From DASSCW01 sp036556695 (GTDB taxonomy: Bacteria > Chloroflexota > Limnocylindria > QHBO01), in NCBI GenBank assembly GCA_036556695.1, contig DATBIY010000047.1, forward strand, positions 1 to 64,000: a stretch of 64,000 bases of DNA, written 5' to 3'. Shown piece after piece: positions 27,348 through 36,028 of the stretch. A program made the translations under genes and the position numbers. A model generated the notes under the pieces. It did not search any database and had not been told where the DNA came from. It was given only the letters and a program-made list of their open reading frames with translations. The stretch's first letter is position 1. Each line of letters begins with the position of its first letter.

Positions 27348-27376
27348 ATCATAGATGCATGGAATCGCGGCTGCAA
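27348..27376 (-). promoter_or_regulatory. Candidate promoter for the pruA-DUF4288-pyrD operon
   Basis: On the minus strand TTGCAG (27376-27371) and TATGAT (27353-27348) are separated by exactly 17 bp. The transcript would begin with the hairpin at 27305-27335 and have a leader of about 140 nt before the ATG at 27200. Confidence 0.4.
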
Positions 27377-27435
27377 TCAAATTTGTGCACTGAATCCGCG
27401 AAGATTCGGTGCGCCGGTGCACGGATCGGCGGCGA

Positions 27436-28128
27436 TCAGGCCCGCGCCAGGTGGTAGAGCCCCAGGCGGACCTTGAGGCTCAGGGGGTGCGGGGCGGCCA
27501 GGAAAGCCCGGCCACGATCCCCGTACAGGCGTGGCAGCAGGTCCTCCGCCGTCTTCTCGTCGCCCAAATCCAGGCGGCTGTGCACCACCTTGATCTTGAA
27601 GCCGTTGCGCAGCCACCAGCCGGTCCGCCGCTGGGTAGCCTCCAGCGCCCGCTCGACGGCCTCGGGCTCCAGCAGCGGCACCACGTCGTCGCGTCCGTAG
27701 TAGCCGATGACGACCAATCGACCGCCGGGTCGCAGCACACGCTGCACCTCGGCGATTGCAGGCAGCCAGCGGTCATCCGGCTCGATCTCGCCCGACAGTA
27801 CGATGTCGACCGCCCCGTCACGCAGCGGCAGCCGATTCACGCCGCCCTCGACGATGCGGATGTTGGGCTGGTGCATGGCGCCGGCACGCGCACGCGCCAC
27901 GCGCAGCAGCTCGGGCTGCTGCTCGATGCCATACGTGCGGCCAGTTCGCCGCGCCAGCAGCAGCGGGTAATGGCCGATGCCGGTGCCCACGTCGGCAATG
28001 CGCTTGCCGGAGATGGGTGTAATCCGCTCCAGCGCGGCGAGCACCCGGCGCTCGGGGTCCATCACCTCGCCGAGGCGGGTGAGCAGCTCGGCATCCGGCT
28101 CGAGCGAGGCGGGAAGGATGGCGCGCAC
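27436..28128 (-). CDS. SAM-dependent methyltransferase
   Basis: A 230-residue class I methyltransferase. IADVGTGIGHYPLLLARR is the glycine-rich SAM loop (motif I, about residue 40), followed by GIEQQPELLRVARARAG, PLRDGAVDIVLSGEIE and RVLRPGGRLVVIGYYGR. Residues after 150 lie outside the core and may set the substrate, which is unknown. GTG at 28128 starts directly after the stop of the lipoprotein gene, making this the last gene of the two-component operon. Confidence 0.8.
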   Translation of the reverse strand: MRAILPASLEPDAELLTRLGEVMDPERRVLAALERITPISGKRIADVGTGIGHYPLLLARRTGRTYGIEQQPELLRVARARAGAMHQPNIRIVEGGVNRLPLRDGAVDIVLSGEIEPDDRWLPAIAEVQRVLRPGGRLVVIGYYGRDDVVPLLEPEAVERALEATQRRTGWWLRNGFKIKVVHSRLDLGDEKTAEDLLPRLYGDRGRAFLAAPHPLSLKVRLGLYHLARA

Positions 28129-28130
28129 GA

Positions 28131-28781
28131 CTACGGAACGCTCGTGCGCAGCTCGGCCGGCGCGCCGTCGGGCAGCGACAGGATCGCCTCGTCGGCCAGC
28201 ACCTGCAGGTCGAAGGCCAGCCCGCCGCCCACGCTGCGCGTCACCTGGATGGGGATTGTCAGCGTGGCGCCAGGCAGCAGCGGGCCCCAGCCCAGCGACG
28301 TCGTCCCGGCCGGCTCGCCCGACTCGCCGGGCCCTTCGACCCACTTGGTCCAGTCCTGCATCAGCGGCGGCCCGCCCTCCGCGATGCGCTGCTGCGAGGG
28401 TCGGAACGGGGCCAGGAACAGCGTGTCGCGCAGCGCAGTCGGCCAGCGCAGCACCAGCTCGCCCACCCGCCGGTCGGTCAGGTTGGTGACCGTCACCACG
28501 ATCTGGCCCTCGTCGCCCGACAGCTGCGGGTCGACATCCACTCGCACGATTCGCTCGTCCTGGCGGCGCGGAAGATCCAGCGACAGGGGTGGCAGGGTGG
28601 GTGTCGCCGAAGGGCCCGCCGCGGTGGGTGACGGCGTGCCCACGCTGGCGGCGGTGGTCGGGCTGGGGCTGGCGGACGGCGAGGGGGACGGGCTGATCGA
28701 GGTGATCGGCGTGCACGCCGCCAGCAGCACACCTCCAATCAGCAGCCCGGCGCGCTGCCCCAGCTCAGCTGCGCGGGGCAC
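28131..28781 (-). CDS. Putative lipoprotein with Ser/Pro/Thr-rich linker
   Basis: A 216-residue exported protein: signal with lipobox VLLAAC (Cys about 23), then a 40-residue low-complexity stretch rich in Ser, Pro and Thr, then a beta-rich domain (RIVRVDVDPQLSGDEGQIVVTVTNLTDRR) that looks like an immunoglobulin-type fold. GTG at 28781 overlaps the end of the response regulator gene by 17 bp, so it belongs to the same operon and may act in sensing at the cell surface. No specific family is recognised. Confidence 0.7.
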   Translation of the reverse strand: MPRAAELGQRAGLLIGGVLLAACTPITSISPSPSPSASPSPTTAASVGTPSPTAAGPSATPTLPPLSLDLPRRQDERIVRVDVDPQLSGDEGQIVVTVTNLTDRRVGELVLRWPTALRDTLFLAPFRPSQQRIAEGGPPLMQDWTKWVEGPGESGEPAGTTSLGWGPLLPGATLTIPIQVTRSVGGGLAFDLQVLADEAILSLPDGAPAELRTSVP

Positions 28782-29442
28782 GGTCCAGCTCGGTGAGGCG
28801 GTTGCGGATGGCGTAGGCGGCGGCCTGCGCGCGGCTGCTCAGCGACAGCTTGGCCAGCACGTTGCTGACGTAGTTGCGCACCGTCTTCTCCGCCAGGTCC
28901 ATGGCATCTGCGATCTCGCGGTTGGACTCGCCCTCCGCCAGATGGGCCAGCACCCGCCGCTCCTGCTCGGTGAGGTCGGCGAAGGCGCCCGACTCCTCGG
29001 CATGGGCGGCCCGTCGCACTCGTTCCAGGACTGCGGCGGTCACCGCCGGGTCGAGCATCGAGTCACCGCGGGCGACCGTGCGGATGGCGTCCATGAGCTC
29101 TCGTGAGCCGATGCGCTTCAGCACGTAGCCGGAGGCGCCAGCGGCGATGGCCTCGAACAGCGCCTCTTCATCGGCATAGCTGGTGAGCATGACCACCGGA
29201 GTGCCCGGCGCCTCGGCGGTGATCTGCCGGCAGGCATCGGTCCCGGACCCGCCGGGCATGCGGATGTCGAGCACCACCACATCGGGATGCAGCGCGCGCG
29301 CCAGGCGCACCGCCTCGTCGCCCGAGGCGGCCTGGCCCACGACCTTGAAGCCTTCCTGCCGGTCGAGCAGCGCCGAAAGGCCGATGCGCACCACCTCGTG
29401 GTCGTCGGCGATCAGGATGCGGATCGGTGGCTGCTCAGGCAT
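28765..29442 (-). CDS. NarL/LuxR-family response regulator
   Basis: A 225-residue response regulator. The receiver domain has the acidic pair DD at 13-14, the phosphorylated Asp in VVVLDIRMPG (about D59), a T/S residue in VVMLTSYAD and the Lys in SGYVLKRIG. The C-terminal LuxR HTH reads LTEQERRVLAHLAEGESNREIAD and then KTVRNYVSNVLAKL. It is partnered with the histidine kinase 24 bp upstream. The sequence resembles the DevR/LiaR group; its targets are unknown. Confidence 0.92.
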   Translation of the reverse strand: MPEQPPIRILIADDHEVVRIGLSALLDRQEGFKVVGQAASGDEAVRLARALHPDVVVLDIRMPGGSGTDACRQITAEAPGTPVVMLTSYADEEALFEAIAAGASGYVLKRIGSRELMDAIRTVARGDSMLDPAVTAAVLERVRRAAHAEESGAFADLTEQERRVLAHLAEGESNREIADAMDLAEKTVRNYVSNVLAKLSLSSRAQAAAYAIRNRLTELDRAPRS

Positions 29443-29466
29443 GCGGATCTTTCGCGGAAGCGAGCG

Positions 29467-30969
29467 TCAGGACGGCCGTCGCTGGGTGGCCACCGGCATG
29501 GTAAGCGTCAGGTCGGTGCCCTGTCCGGGTGCGCTCCGGATGGTGAGCTGGGCGTTCAGCAGCTCCGCGCGGCCCTGCAGGTTGCGCAGGCCATGTGCCT
29601 CCCGTCCGGAGCGCTGGGCACGGGCCTGCTCCGGGTCGAACCCCACGCCGTCGTCGCGGATCTCCAGGTGCAGCTGCTGGCGGTCGACCGACAGCAGGAC
29701 GGTCACCTGCCTGGCGTGGGCGTGGCGCAGGATGTTGCTGAAGGCCTCGTGCACCGCCTGGCGCAGCTGCTCGGCCTGCTGCGCGGAGAGCTCGGCGCGG
29801 TACTCGCCGGAGACGCGCAGGTCCAGGCCGACGAGCGTGTTGGCGCGCAGCTCATCGGCCACCGCGCGCACGATCTCCTCTGCGTCGCGGGTCTCGAGCG
29901 ACGCGCTGCGCAGGTCGAAGATGGTCGTCCGGATCTCGTCGCCGATGCGCTCCAGCTCGTCGAGCACGGTGCGAATCCGGGCGCGCGGCACCTCGTCGCC
30001 GGGCTGGAGCGCGGCGCTCGCCTCGTCCAGGTGCAGGCCGGCGGCGTAGACCGACTGAATGATGCCGTCGTGCAGGTCGCGGCCGATGCGCTCCCGCTCG
30101 CGCGCCAGCAGGTCGCGCCGCCGAGCCTCGGCCAGCGCGCGGTCCGTCTCCTGCTCGAACAGGTCGAGCGCCAGGATGATGGCCACCGCGATGAGCAGCC
30201 CCGCCACCGAGCGCAGCACCTCGATGGGGATGCCCAGCGTCTCCAGCAGCCAGGCGCTGTTCAGCGCGCTGGCCGGCGGGAAGGGGCCCGGCATGGGGAT
30301 CAGCCCACCGAGCACGGCATACACCGCGAACGCCGCGGCGGCGGTCCGCAGCCCCAGCACCACCGGGAAGCGGGCCACCGGCCGCACCTCGGCGGCGCTG
30401 GCCAGCAGGCTCCAGGCTGCCAGCGCGGCGCCCGGCAGCGCCAGCATCCAGCGCGCCAGTACGTCGCCGACCGCCAGCGGCGCGCCCACCTGGGCCAGCG
30501 CCTCGCCGATGCGGCCCTCCGCCAGCCACGCTCCCGCGTCGGCCTGGAAGCCGGCGAAGGCCGCCGACACGGCGAGTGTGGCGCCGGCCCAGCCCAGGAA
30601 CGCTGCCGCCGGCAGCAGCCGCAGACGCGGCAGGATGGGGACGTGGCTGACGGCCGCCAGCAGCTCCACGCCGAACTGCAGCAGCAGGGCGAAGGAGGCA
30701 CCCTTGATGATCAGCTGCAGCACCAGCAGCCCCTCGGTCACTGGCAGCGGCAGGTAGCCCGACTGGATGGGGATGAACAGGTAGCCCCACTCATGAAAGC
30801 CATGCAGGATGCCGAACCCGGCGAGCCAGGGCAGCGAACGCGCCAGCGCCAGCCGGCTGCGCTTCGGCGACTGGAGGGCAATGGCCAGGCCCAGCACGAA
30901 GAACACCTGCCCGTAGACCGACAGGACGATGACTCGGTTGGTCTCGAACAGCTCGGTGAGGAACGTCAC
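29467..30969 (-). CDS. Membrane sensor histidine kinase (HisKA_3 type)
   Basis: A 500-residue kinase paired with the response regulator. The first 270 residues are about eight hydrophobic segments (for instance GYLPLPVTEGLLVLQLII, FALLLQFGVELLAAV) and act as a membrane sensor without a clear extracytoplasmic domain. The dimerisation box ERIGRDLHDGIIQSVYAAG carries the phospho-His, and the HATPase_c region shows NILRHAHA (N box), IRDDGVGFDPEQ and GLRNLQGRAELL. GTG at 30969 is used; GTG 30987 is equally possible. It is transcribed divergently from the membrane protein at 31013. Confidence 0.9.
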   Translation of the reverse strand: MTFLTELFETNRVIVLSVYGQVFFVLGLAIALQSPKRSRLALARSLPWLAGFGILHGFHEWGYLFIPIQSGYLPLPVTEGLLVLQLIIKGASFALLLQFGVELLAAVSHVPILPRLRLLPAAAFLGWAGATLAVSAAFAGFQADAGAWLAEGRIGEALAQVGAPLAVGDVLARWMLALPGAALAAWSLLASAAEVRPVARFPVVLGLRTAAAAFAVYAVLGGLIPMPGPFPPASALNSAWLLETLGIPIEVLRSVAGLLIAVAIILALDLFEQETDRALAEARRRDLLARERERIGRDLHDGIIQSVYAAGLHLDEASAALQPGDEVPRARIRTVLDELERIGDEIRTTIFDLRSASLETRDAEEIVRAVADELRANTLVGLDLRVSGEYRAELSAQQAEQLRQAVHEAFSNILRHAHARQVTVLLSVDRQQLHLEIRDDGVGFDPEQARAQRSGREAHGLRNLQGRAELLNAQLTIRSAPGQGTDLTLTMPVATQRRPS

Positions 30970-31012
30970 GCCAGGGCATCTTGGCACGGAGCGGGCTACG
31001 ATCCCGCTACCG

Positions 31013-31417
31013 ATGTGGAGTTCCGCCCCCTGGCCAGTGCGCCTGTGGATGATCTGGGCCTTCGTGCTGCTGGCCGAGAGCGGCCTGCTGCTGCCCAAGA
31101 TCGTCGAGTTCACCGACTTCAGCGAGCGCGCGCCGTTCAGCCTGCTGGGCATCTTCATGATGGCCGAGATCGCGGCGCTGCTGTTCGGCATCACGGTCGT
31201 CATCCAGCGCAAGCGCATCGGCCACCGCTTCGCGCTCGGGATCGCCATCCTGGCGGTGCCCATGCTGGCCGGACTGCCACCGGCCCTGTTCGAGATGGCG
31301 CCCGCGGCAGCCAACGGCTGGTATGCGCTGACCGTGCCGCTGGGGCTGCTGATCAGCCTGGTCCTGGTGATCGCCCTGCTGCGGCCGTCGGCGCGCGGCT
31401 GGTTCATCGAGGATTGA
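31013..31417 (+). CDS. Hypothetical four-helix membrane protein
   Basis: A 134-residue protein with four predicted transmembrane helices (residues about 10-28, 46-66, 77-97, 105-127) joined by short, partly basic loops (IQRKRIGHRF). No family is recognised. ATG at 31013 has TACGAT about 10 nt upstream and no Shine-Dalgarno. It is divergent from the histidine kinase gene with about 43 bp between starts, so it could be part of the same signalling system; this is inference from position only. Confidence 0.65.
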   Translation: MWSSAPWPVRLWMIWAFVLLAESGLLLPKIVEFTDFSERAPFSLLGIFMMAEIAALLFGITVVIQRKRIGHRFALGIAILAVPMLAGLPPALFEMAPAAANGWYALTVPLGLLISLVLVIALLRPSARGWFIED

Positions 31418-31442
31418 GGGCGGTCGCTCCGCGGGCCGCTCC

Positions 31443-31448
31443 TATACT
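31443..31448 (+). promoter_or_regulatory. Leaderless -10 box for tdh
   Basis: TATACT with 6 nt to the GTG at 31455; the same layout is repeated for kbl (GATAAT at 32521-32526, 6 nt to its ATG). Confidence 0.5.
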
Positions 31449-31454
31449 CGGCGT

Positions 31455-32501
31455 GTGACCGCCACCGCCACGCGCACCATGCGGGCCCTGGCCAAGACCC
31501 GGCCCGCGCCCGGCGCCGAGCTCATCGAGCGCCCCGTGCCGGTGCCCGGCCCCGCTGAGGTGCTGCTGCGCATGGAGGCCGCCAGCATCTGCGGCACCGA
31601 CGCGCACCTCTACAACTGGGATCCCTGGGCGGCCGAGAACCTGAAGCCGCCGGTGGTCCTTGGCCACGAGCTGGCCGGGCGCGTCGCCGCTGCCGGCAGC
31701 GGCGTCAGCCGTGTGCGCGAGGGCGACCTTGTCGGGGTGGAAAGCCACATCGTGTGCTGGGACTGCGCCCAGTGCCGCGCTGGCGCGATGCATCTGTGCC
31801 GCGACCTGAAGATCATCGGCGCCCACGTTGACGGCGGCTTCGCCGAGTACGTCGTCATCCCCGAGACGAACGCCATCGAGTCCAACGGCCTCGACCCGGC
31901 GGTGGTCGCCCTCCAGGAGCCGATGGGCAACGCCGTCCACGCGGCCTTCGTGGAGCCGATCGAGGGGCGCACCGTGGCGGTCACCGGCGCAGGTCCCATC
32001 GGCCTGCTGTCGGTGGCCATCGCGCGCGCCGCCGGAGCCGCCTGGGTAGTCGCCACCGACGTCGAGCCGTATCGGCTCGAGCTGGCGCGGACCATGGGCG
32101 CCGACCTGGCGCTCGACGCCCGCGACCCGGACACCGCCGATCGCATCGTGGCCGAGACCGGCGGCGACGGCGTGGAGGTGGTGCTCGAGATGAGCGGCTC
32201 GCAGGCCGCGCTCGACCAGGCGCTGCATTTCATCACCCGCGGCGGCCGCATCAGCCTGCTGGGCATCTTCGCCAGCCCGGTGCAGGTGCAGCTGTCGGAC
32301 CTGGTCATCCAGAAGGGCCTGCGCCTATACGGCGTCTATGGCCGCAGGATGTACGACACCTGGGAGCGCACCCAGGCCCTGCTGCGCAGCGGGCTGGACG
32401 TTTCTCCGGTGCTGACCCACCGCTTCGACCTGGCCGACTGGGAGCGCGGCTTCGAGCTCATCGCGTCGCGCCATGCCGGCAAGGTCGTCCTCATACCCTG
32501 A
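31455..32501 (+). CDS. tdh: L-threonine 3-dehydrogenase
   Basis: A 348-residue zinc-dependent alcohol-dehydrogenase-fold enzyme that oxidises threonine to 2-amino-3-ketobutyrate. The catalytic zinc site is SICGTDAHLYNWD and GHELAGRV. The structural zinc lobe has four cysteines in CWDCAQCRAGAMHLC. NAD binding is in VTGAGPIGLLSVAIAR, and QEPMGNAVHA is typical of TDH. The adjacent kbl completes the pathway to glycine and acetyl-CoA. The GTG start follows TATACT by 6 nt. Confidence 0.93.
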   Translation: MTATATRTMRALAKTRPAPGAELIERPVPVPGPAEVLLRMEAASICGTDAHLYNWDPWAAENLKPPVVLGHELAGRVAAAGSGVSRVREGDLVGVESHIVCWDCAQCRAGAMHLCRDLKIIGAHVDGGFAEYVVIPETNAIESNGLDPAVVALQEPMGNAVHAAFVEPIEGRTVAVTGAGPIGLLSVAIARAAGAAWVVATDVEPYRLELARTMGADLALDARDPDTADRIVAETGGDGVEVVLEMSGSQAALDQALHFITRGGRISLLGIFASPVQVQLSDLVIQKGLRLYGVYGRRMYDTWERTQALLRSGLDVSPVLTHRFDLADWERGFELIASRHAGKVVLIP

Positions 32502-32532
32502 GCTGCCCGCGACCAGGCGCGATAATGCCCGC

Positions 32533-33762
32533 ATGGAGACGGACGTCCTCAACTCGGTGAGCGCTCGCTCGCGCAACCCGCTCGCCTTCCTCGGGGGCGA
32601 GATCGACGAGCTCAAGGCCAAGGGCCTCTTCCGGCGGCTGCGGGTGGTGCAGTCGGAGCAGAAGAGCCGATGCGTCATCGACGGACGCGAGGTCATCACC
32701 CTTTCGAGCAACAACTACCTGGGGCTGAACACCCACCCGCGGCTGCGCCGGGCGGCGATCCAGGCGGTGGAGGAGTACGGCGCCGGATCGGGTGCGGTCC
32801 GCACCATCGCCGGCACGATGAGCCTGCACGAGCAGCTGGAAGCACGGCTCGCCGACTTCAAGCACGTCGAGGCGGTGCTCACCTTCCAGTCGGGCTTCAC
32901 ATGCAACACCGGTGTCATTCCGATCCTGGCGCCGGAGGGCGCGGTCATCGTCTCCGACGGCCTCAATCACGCCAGCATCATCGACGGCATCCGGCTGACC
33001 AAGGCCGAACGCAAGATCTTCCCGCACGCCGACATGGACGCCCTGCGCCGGGCGCTGCGCGAGGTGCGCGACGCGCCCGGCGGTGCCAACCGCACGGTGC
33101 TGGTCATCACGGACGGCGTGTTCAGCATGGACGGGGACATCGCGCGGTTGCCCGAAATCGTCGAGGCGGCGGAGCAGGCCGATGCGATCGTCTACGTCGA
33201 CGATGCCCACGCCTCGGGCGTGCTGGGCCGCAACGGGCGCGGCAGCGTCGACCACTTCGACCTCCACGGCCGTGTGCATGTGCAGGTCGGCACGCTATCG
33301 AAGGCGATCGGCGTGCTGGGTGGCTACGTCGCCGGCCCGGGGGTGCTGCGCACCGTGCTCGAGCACAGGGCTCGTCCGTTCCTGTTCTCGACCTCGCACC
33401 CGCCGGCCGTGGCGGCTGCCTGTCTGGCGGCCATCGACGTGCTGGAATCCGAGCCGGGGCTGATCGAGCGGCTATGGCAGAACGCCGGCTTCTTCAAGGA
33501 CGGCCTGGCTCGGCTGGGCTTCGACATCGGCGCATCCGAGACGCCCATCACCCCGGTGATCGCCGGCTCCGGGGCGCTGGCCATGAAGCTCTCCGACCGG
33601 TTGTTCGAGGAGGGCGTCTTCGCCCAGGGCATCGGCTTCCCGACCGTGCCGGACGACCGATCGCGGGTGCGCACCATCGTCACTGCCGAGCACACGCGCG
33701 AGGAGCTGGAGGCCTGCCTGGCTGCCTTCGAAAAGGTCGGCCGCGAGCTCGCACTGATCTAG
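32533..33762 (+). CDS. kbl: Glycine C-acetyltransferase (2-amino-3-ketobutyrate CoA ligase)
   Basis: A 409-residue alpha-oxoamine synthase (PLP) cleaving 2-amino-3-ketobutyrate with CoA to glycine and acetyl-CoA. SSNNYLGLNTHPRL, SGAVRTIAGTMSLHEQLE, VDDAHASGVLGRNGRG and the lysine in VGTLSKAIGVLGGYVAG are in order. The tdh neighbour distinguishes it from the serine palmitoyltransferase, BioF and HemA paralogues. It starts 31 bp after tdh with its own GATAAT 6 nt upstream and ends at a strong hairpin. Confidence 0.93.
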   Translation: METDVLNSVSARSRNPLAFLGGEIDELKAKGLFRRLRVVQSEQKSRCVIDGREVITLSSNNYLGLNTHPRLRRAAIQAVEEYGAGSGAVRTIAGTMSLHEQLEARLADFKHVEAVLTFQSGFTCNTGVIPILAPEGAVIVSDGLNHASIIDGIRLTKAERKIFPHADMDALRRALREVRDAPGGANRTVLVITDGVFSMDGDIARLPEIVEAAEQADAIVYVDDAHASGVLGRNGRGSVDHFDLHGRVHVQVGTLSKAIGVLGGYVAGPGVLRTVLEHRARPFLFSTSHPPAVAAACLAAIDVLESEPGLIERLWQNAGFFKDGLARLGFDIGASETPITPVIAGSGALAMKLSDRLFEEGVFAQGIGFPTVPDDRSRVRTIVTAEHTREELEACLAAFEKVGRELALI

Positions 33763-33820
33763 CCTCGTGCTGCGGTGCCGGCGGGCACCTCGGCACTGGT
33801 CGCGATCGGACGCGGAAGCT

Positions 33821-33852
33821 ACCGAGCCTCCGGCTGCTGCCGGAGGCTCGGT
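33821..33852. terminator. Bidirectional terminator hairpin after kbl
   Basis: A perfect 14-bp stem (ACCGAGCCTCCGGC / GCCGGAGGCTCGGT) with a 4-nt TGCT loop, in the 107-bp gap between the convergent kbl and surface protein genes. It can serve both strands. Only short T-rich sequence follows (TGTCGCTGTTCC on the plus strand). Confidence 0.75.
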
Positions 33853-33869
33853 GTCGCTGTTCCTTCGGT

Positions 33870-34916
33870 TCAGCGTGTGTGCCGCGTGGACCTCACATTG
33901 GCGTAGGCCAGGGTGCCGATGGAGGCCAGCAGGACGATCGCGAAGGCGAAGGTCGGCACTGGGCTGGGTCCGGGCGTGCCTCCCATGGCAGTGTCCGGCT
34001 GGCTCGGGGCCGGCGTGCCGGTCCCGCCCTGCACGGATCCCTCGGGGGTCGGCGTCGACGTCCCGCCGGCGACCGATCCTTCCGGAGTCGGCGTGGCGGT
34101 CGAGGCGCTCAGCGAGTTGGTGAACACCGCGTCCGGGCTGTTGCAGTCGCCGTCGTTGTCGACCTCGACCATCTGCGAGGCCGGCTGCCCGATCTCATAG
34201 CCTGGCGGGGCCTTGATCTCGGTGACCTGCCAGACCGAATCCTCGGGCAGGCCCAGGATGCAGAACATGCCGTTTTCATCGCTGGTGAACGTGCCGTCGA
34301 TGCCATCGACCGTGAAGACCGCGCCGGGCAGGCGATGGCCGTCCTGGTCGTTCTTCCGGATGTTGAGGCTGGCGTGGTCATCAGCGTTCGGAATGGTCGC
34401 GGTGGCCGTCGCCGTGCCGCTGGCCGGCGGAAGCACCAGGCAGAAGCTGATGTGGCTGATCGCCGGCTGCTGGCCGCCGCCGTTGTCCGGGGCGATCAGG
34501 TGGTCGTCGTGGCGGATGCCACCGTCGGACCGGGCCGAGTAGTCGTAGTTGTTGGCGTTGTCGCCGCCCTCGACCAAGACGTGCGCAGCCACGGCGTTGT
34601 CGACGTCGAAGGTGACGTACATGCCGTCGGTCTCGAGGATCTCGACGCGCACCGTGGTCGACCCGATGGTCGTCTGCTTCTGCTCGCCGGTCTCCACCTC
34701 GTTGGCGTCGTCCTCGAACTTGATCTCGGTCGTGCCGGTCGGGCAGCTGGGGTTGCCGGCGACGATCGTCGGCGTGACCTCCGGGTTCGGAGTGTCGTGA
34801 TGCGCGATCGCCGGGCTGATCATCAGCGCCAGCGACAGGCCCAGGGTGGCCAGCGCGGCGACGACGATGCCGACGCGGCTCACTCCTGAGCGAGCGTTGC
34901 TTCCTGTGGCAGCCAT
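33870..34916 (-). CDS. Secreted surface protein with SpaA/Cna-B-like domain and C-terminal membrane anchor
   Basis: A 348-residue exported protein. An N-terminal signal (SRVGIVVAALATLGLSLALM, AIA|HHD cleavage) is followed by a beta-rich domain (40-190). A prealbumin-like SpaA domain (about 195-285; LNIRKNDQDGHRLPGAVF, then GLPEDSVWQVTEIKAPPGY) comes next. Two near-identical TPTPEGSV(A/Q)GGT repeats lead to QPDTAMGG, a hydrophobic helix (PTFAFAIVLLASIGTLAY) and a basic tail. The C-terminus resembles a sorting signal, with PDTAM in place of LPXTG. ATG at 34916 is preceded by GGGAGAAACC. It may be a cell-surface adhesin or scaffold. Confidence 0.8.
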   Translation of the reverse strand: MAATGSNARSGVSRVGIVVAALATLGLSLALMISPAIAHHDTPNPEVTPTIVAGNPSCPTGTTEIKFEDDANEVETGEQKQTTIGSTTVRVEILETDGMYVTFDVDNAVAAHVLVEGGDNANNYDYSARSDGGIRHDDHLIAPDNGGGQQPAISHISFCLVLPPASGTATATATIPNADDHASLNIRKNDQDGHRLPGAVFTVDGIDGTFTSDENGMFCILGLPEDSVWQVTEIKAPPGYEIGQPASQMVEVDNDGDCNSPDAVFTNSLSASTATPTPEGSVAGGTSTPTPEGSVQGGTGTPAPSQPDTAMGGTPGPSPVPTFAFAIVLLASIGTLAYANVRSTRHTR

Positions 34917-35170
34917 GAATTGGTTTCTCCCACTGTTCCGCGCGGTCACCTGTTGTTGCGATTCGGGCCTTGCCATCAGTGGGCCCCATTTCCGGCGGAG
35001 CACGAGGGTACACCGCAAGTACCGGGCCGCCTAGTACCCCCCTGGCTGGCCGGAGTGCGGGAGAGTGTGGTGCGTAACCGTCCGGTGCGGTACTTCAGGG
35101 GTAAGACCCGGTGCCTCGGCGCACCGCTCTGACGGGTGGGATCAACAGAGACTTGTCCGGCACGCGATAC

Positions 35171-35815
35171 TCAGCCGGTGCGGCCGCGCGCCTCCAGCAG
35201 GACGACCTGTGTCTCGTCCGGCAGCGACGAGCCGTGGACAACAGCCTTGGGCTGGCGCTGCGGCTCCCCGGCGCCCATCTCGTGGACGAACTTCTCGGGT
35301 CCCAGCAGGTCCTTCGAGCCGCCGTCTGTGGCGTAGTGCATGGGGATCACCAGTTTGGGGCTGACCTGGCTGACGACCTCGGCGGCCTCCGCCGGGGCGA
35401 TGGTGAACTGCCCGCCCGCCGGGACCAGCAGCACGTCGACCGGACCGATCTCCGCCAGCTGGTCCTCGGTGAGGAGATGCCCCAGGTCGCCCAGGTGGGC
35501 GATGTGCACGCCGTCGATCTCGTAGACGAAGACGATGTTCTCGCCGCGCTCGGCGCCCCGGGCCCCGTCATGGAAGGTGCGCACGCCAGTGACCAGCACG
35601 CCGTGGTACTCGTACTCGCCCGGCCGGGTCAGCGTCAGCCCGGCGGTGATGGAGCGCGTGTAGGAATGATCCGGGTGCGCGTGCGAGATGGTCAGCAGGT
35701 CTACGTCATGCTTTCCGGCCACGAACCCGGTGTTGGGCGGGCAGGGGTCGGTAATGACGGTCGATTCGCGGCCCTTGAGCCTGAAGCAGGCGCGGCCGTA
35801 CCACGTGATTTCCAT
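35171..35815 (-). CDS. Metallo-beta-lactamase-fold hydrolase (UlaG-like)
   Basis: A 214-residue metal-dependent hydrolase of the short MBL-fold group. The metal motif is ISHAHPDHSY (HxHxDH), with EITWYGRACFRLKGRE at the N-terminus and a later GDLGHLL (the Asp ligand) and PMHYATDG (the His ligand). Such proteins resemble UlaG/YtnP-like lactonases, but the substrate is unknown. ATG at 35815 is the only reasonable start. A 12-bp-arm hairpin lies in the leader at 35842-35877. Confidence 0.85.
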   Translation of the reverse strand: MEITWYGRACFRLKGRESTVITDPCPPNTGFVAGKHDVDLLTISHAHPDHSYTRSITAGLTLTRPGEYEYHGVLVTGVRTFHDGARGAERGENIVFVYEIDGVHIAHLGDLGHLLTEDQLAEIGPVDVLLVPAGGQFTIAPAEAAEVVSQVSPKLVIPMHYATDGGSKDLLGPEKFVHEMGAGEPQRQPKAVVHGSSLPDETQVVLLEARGRTG

Positions 35816-35841
35816 GGGTGCCGTGAGTGTGACAGACAGCA

Positions 35842-35877
35842 CGAGAGCCGGTGCCCGCCCAATGACACCGGCTCTCG
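35842..35877. other. Leader hairpin upstream of the MBL-fold hydrolase gene
   Basis: CGAGAGCCGGTG and CACCGGCTCTCG form a perfect 12-bp stem with a 12-nt loop, 27 bp before the ATG at 35815. No gene ends just upstream of it on either strand, so it is more likely a leader structure or operator than a terminator. Confidence 0.4.
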
Positions 35878-36028
35878 AAGGAGGGAGGGTGGAGGTAGAA
35901 ACCCGACTGGATCTCCAACTCGCACGGTGAACGGTAGAAGGCCGATGTGAATCCCCAACACGCGCCCGGCTTAAGAAACCTGAACCTTCGGCCCGGTCGA
36001 CCGCCGGGCGATGCCACAATGGCCGGCA

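Noticed and set aside
34917..35170. Possible gene or riboswitch in the 254-bp gap before the surface protein
   Set aside because: There are short GTACC/GGGGTA repeats but no gene, terminator or riboswitch core that I can support.
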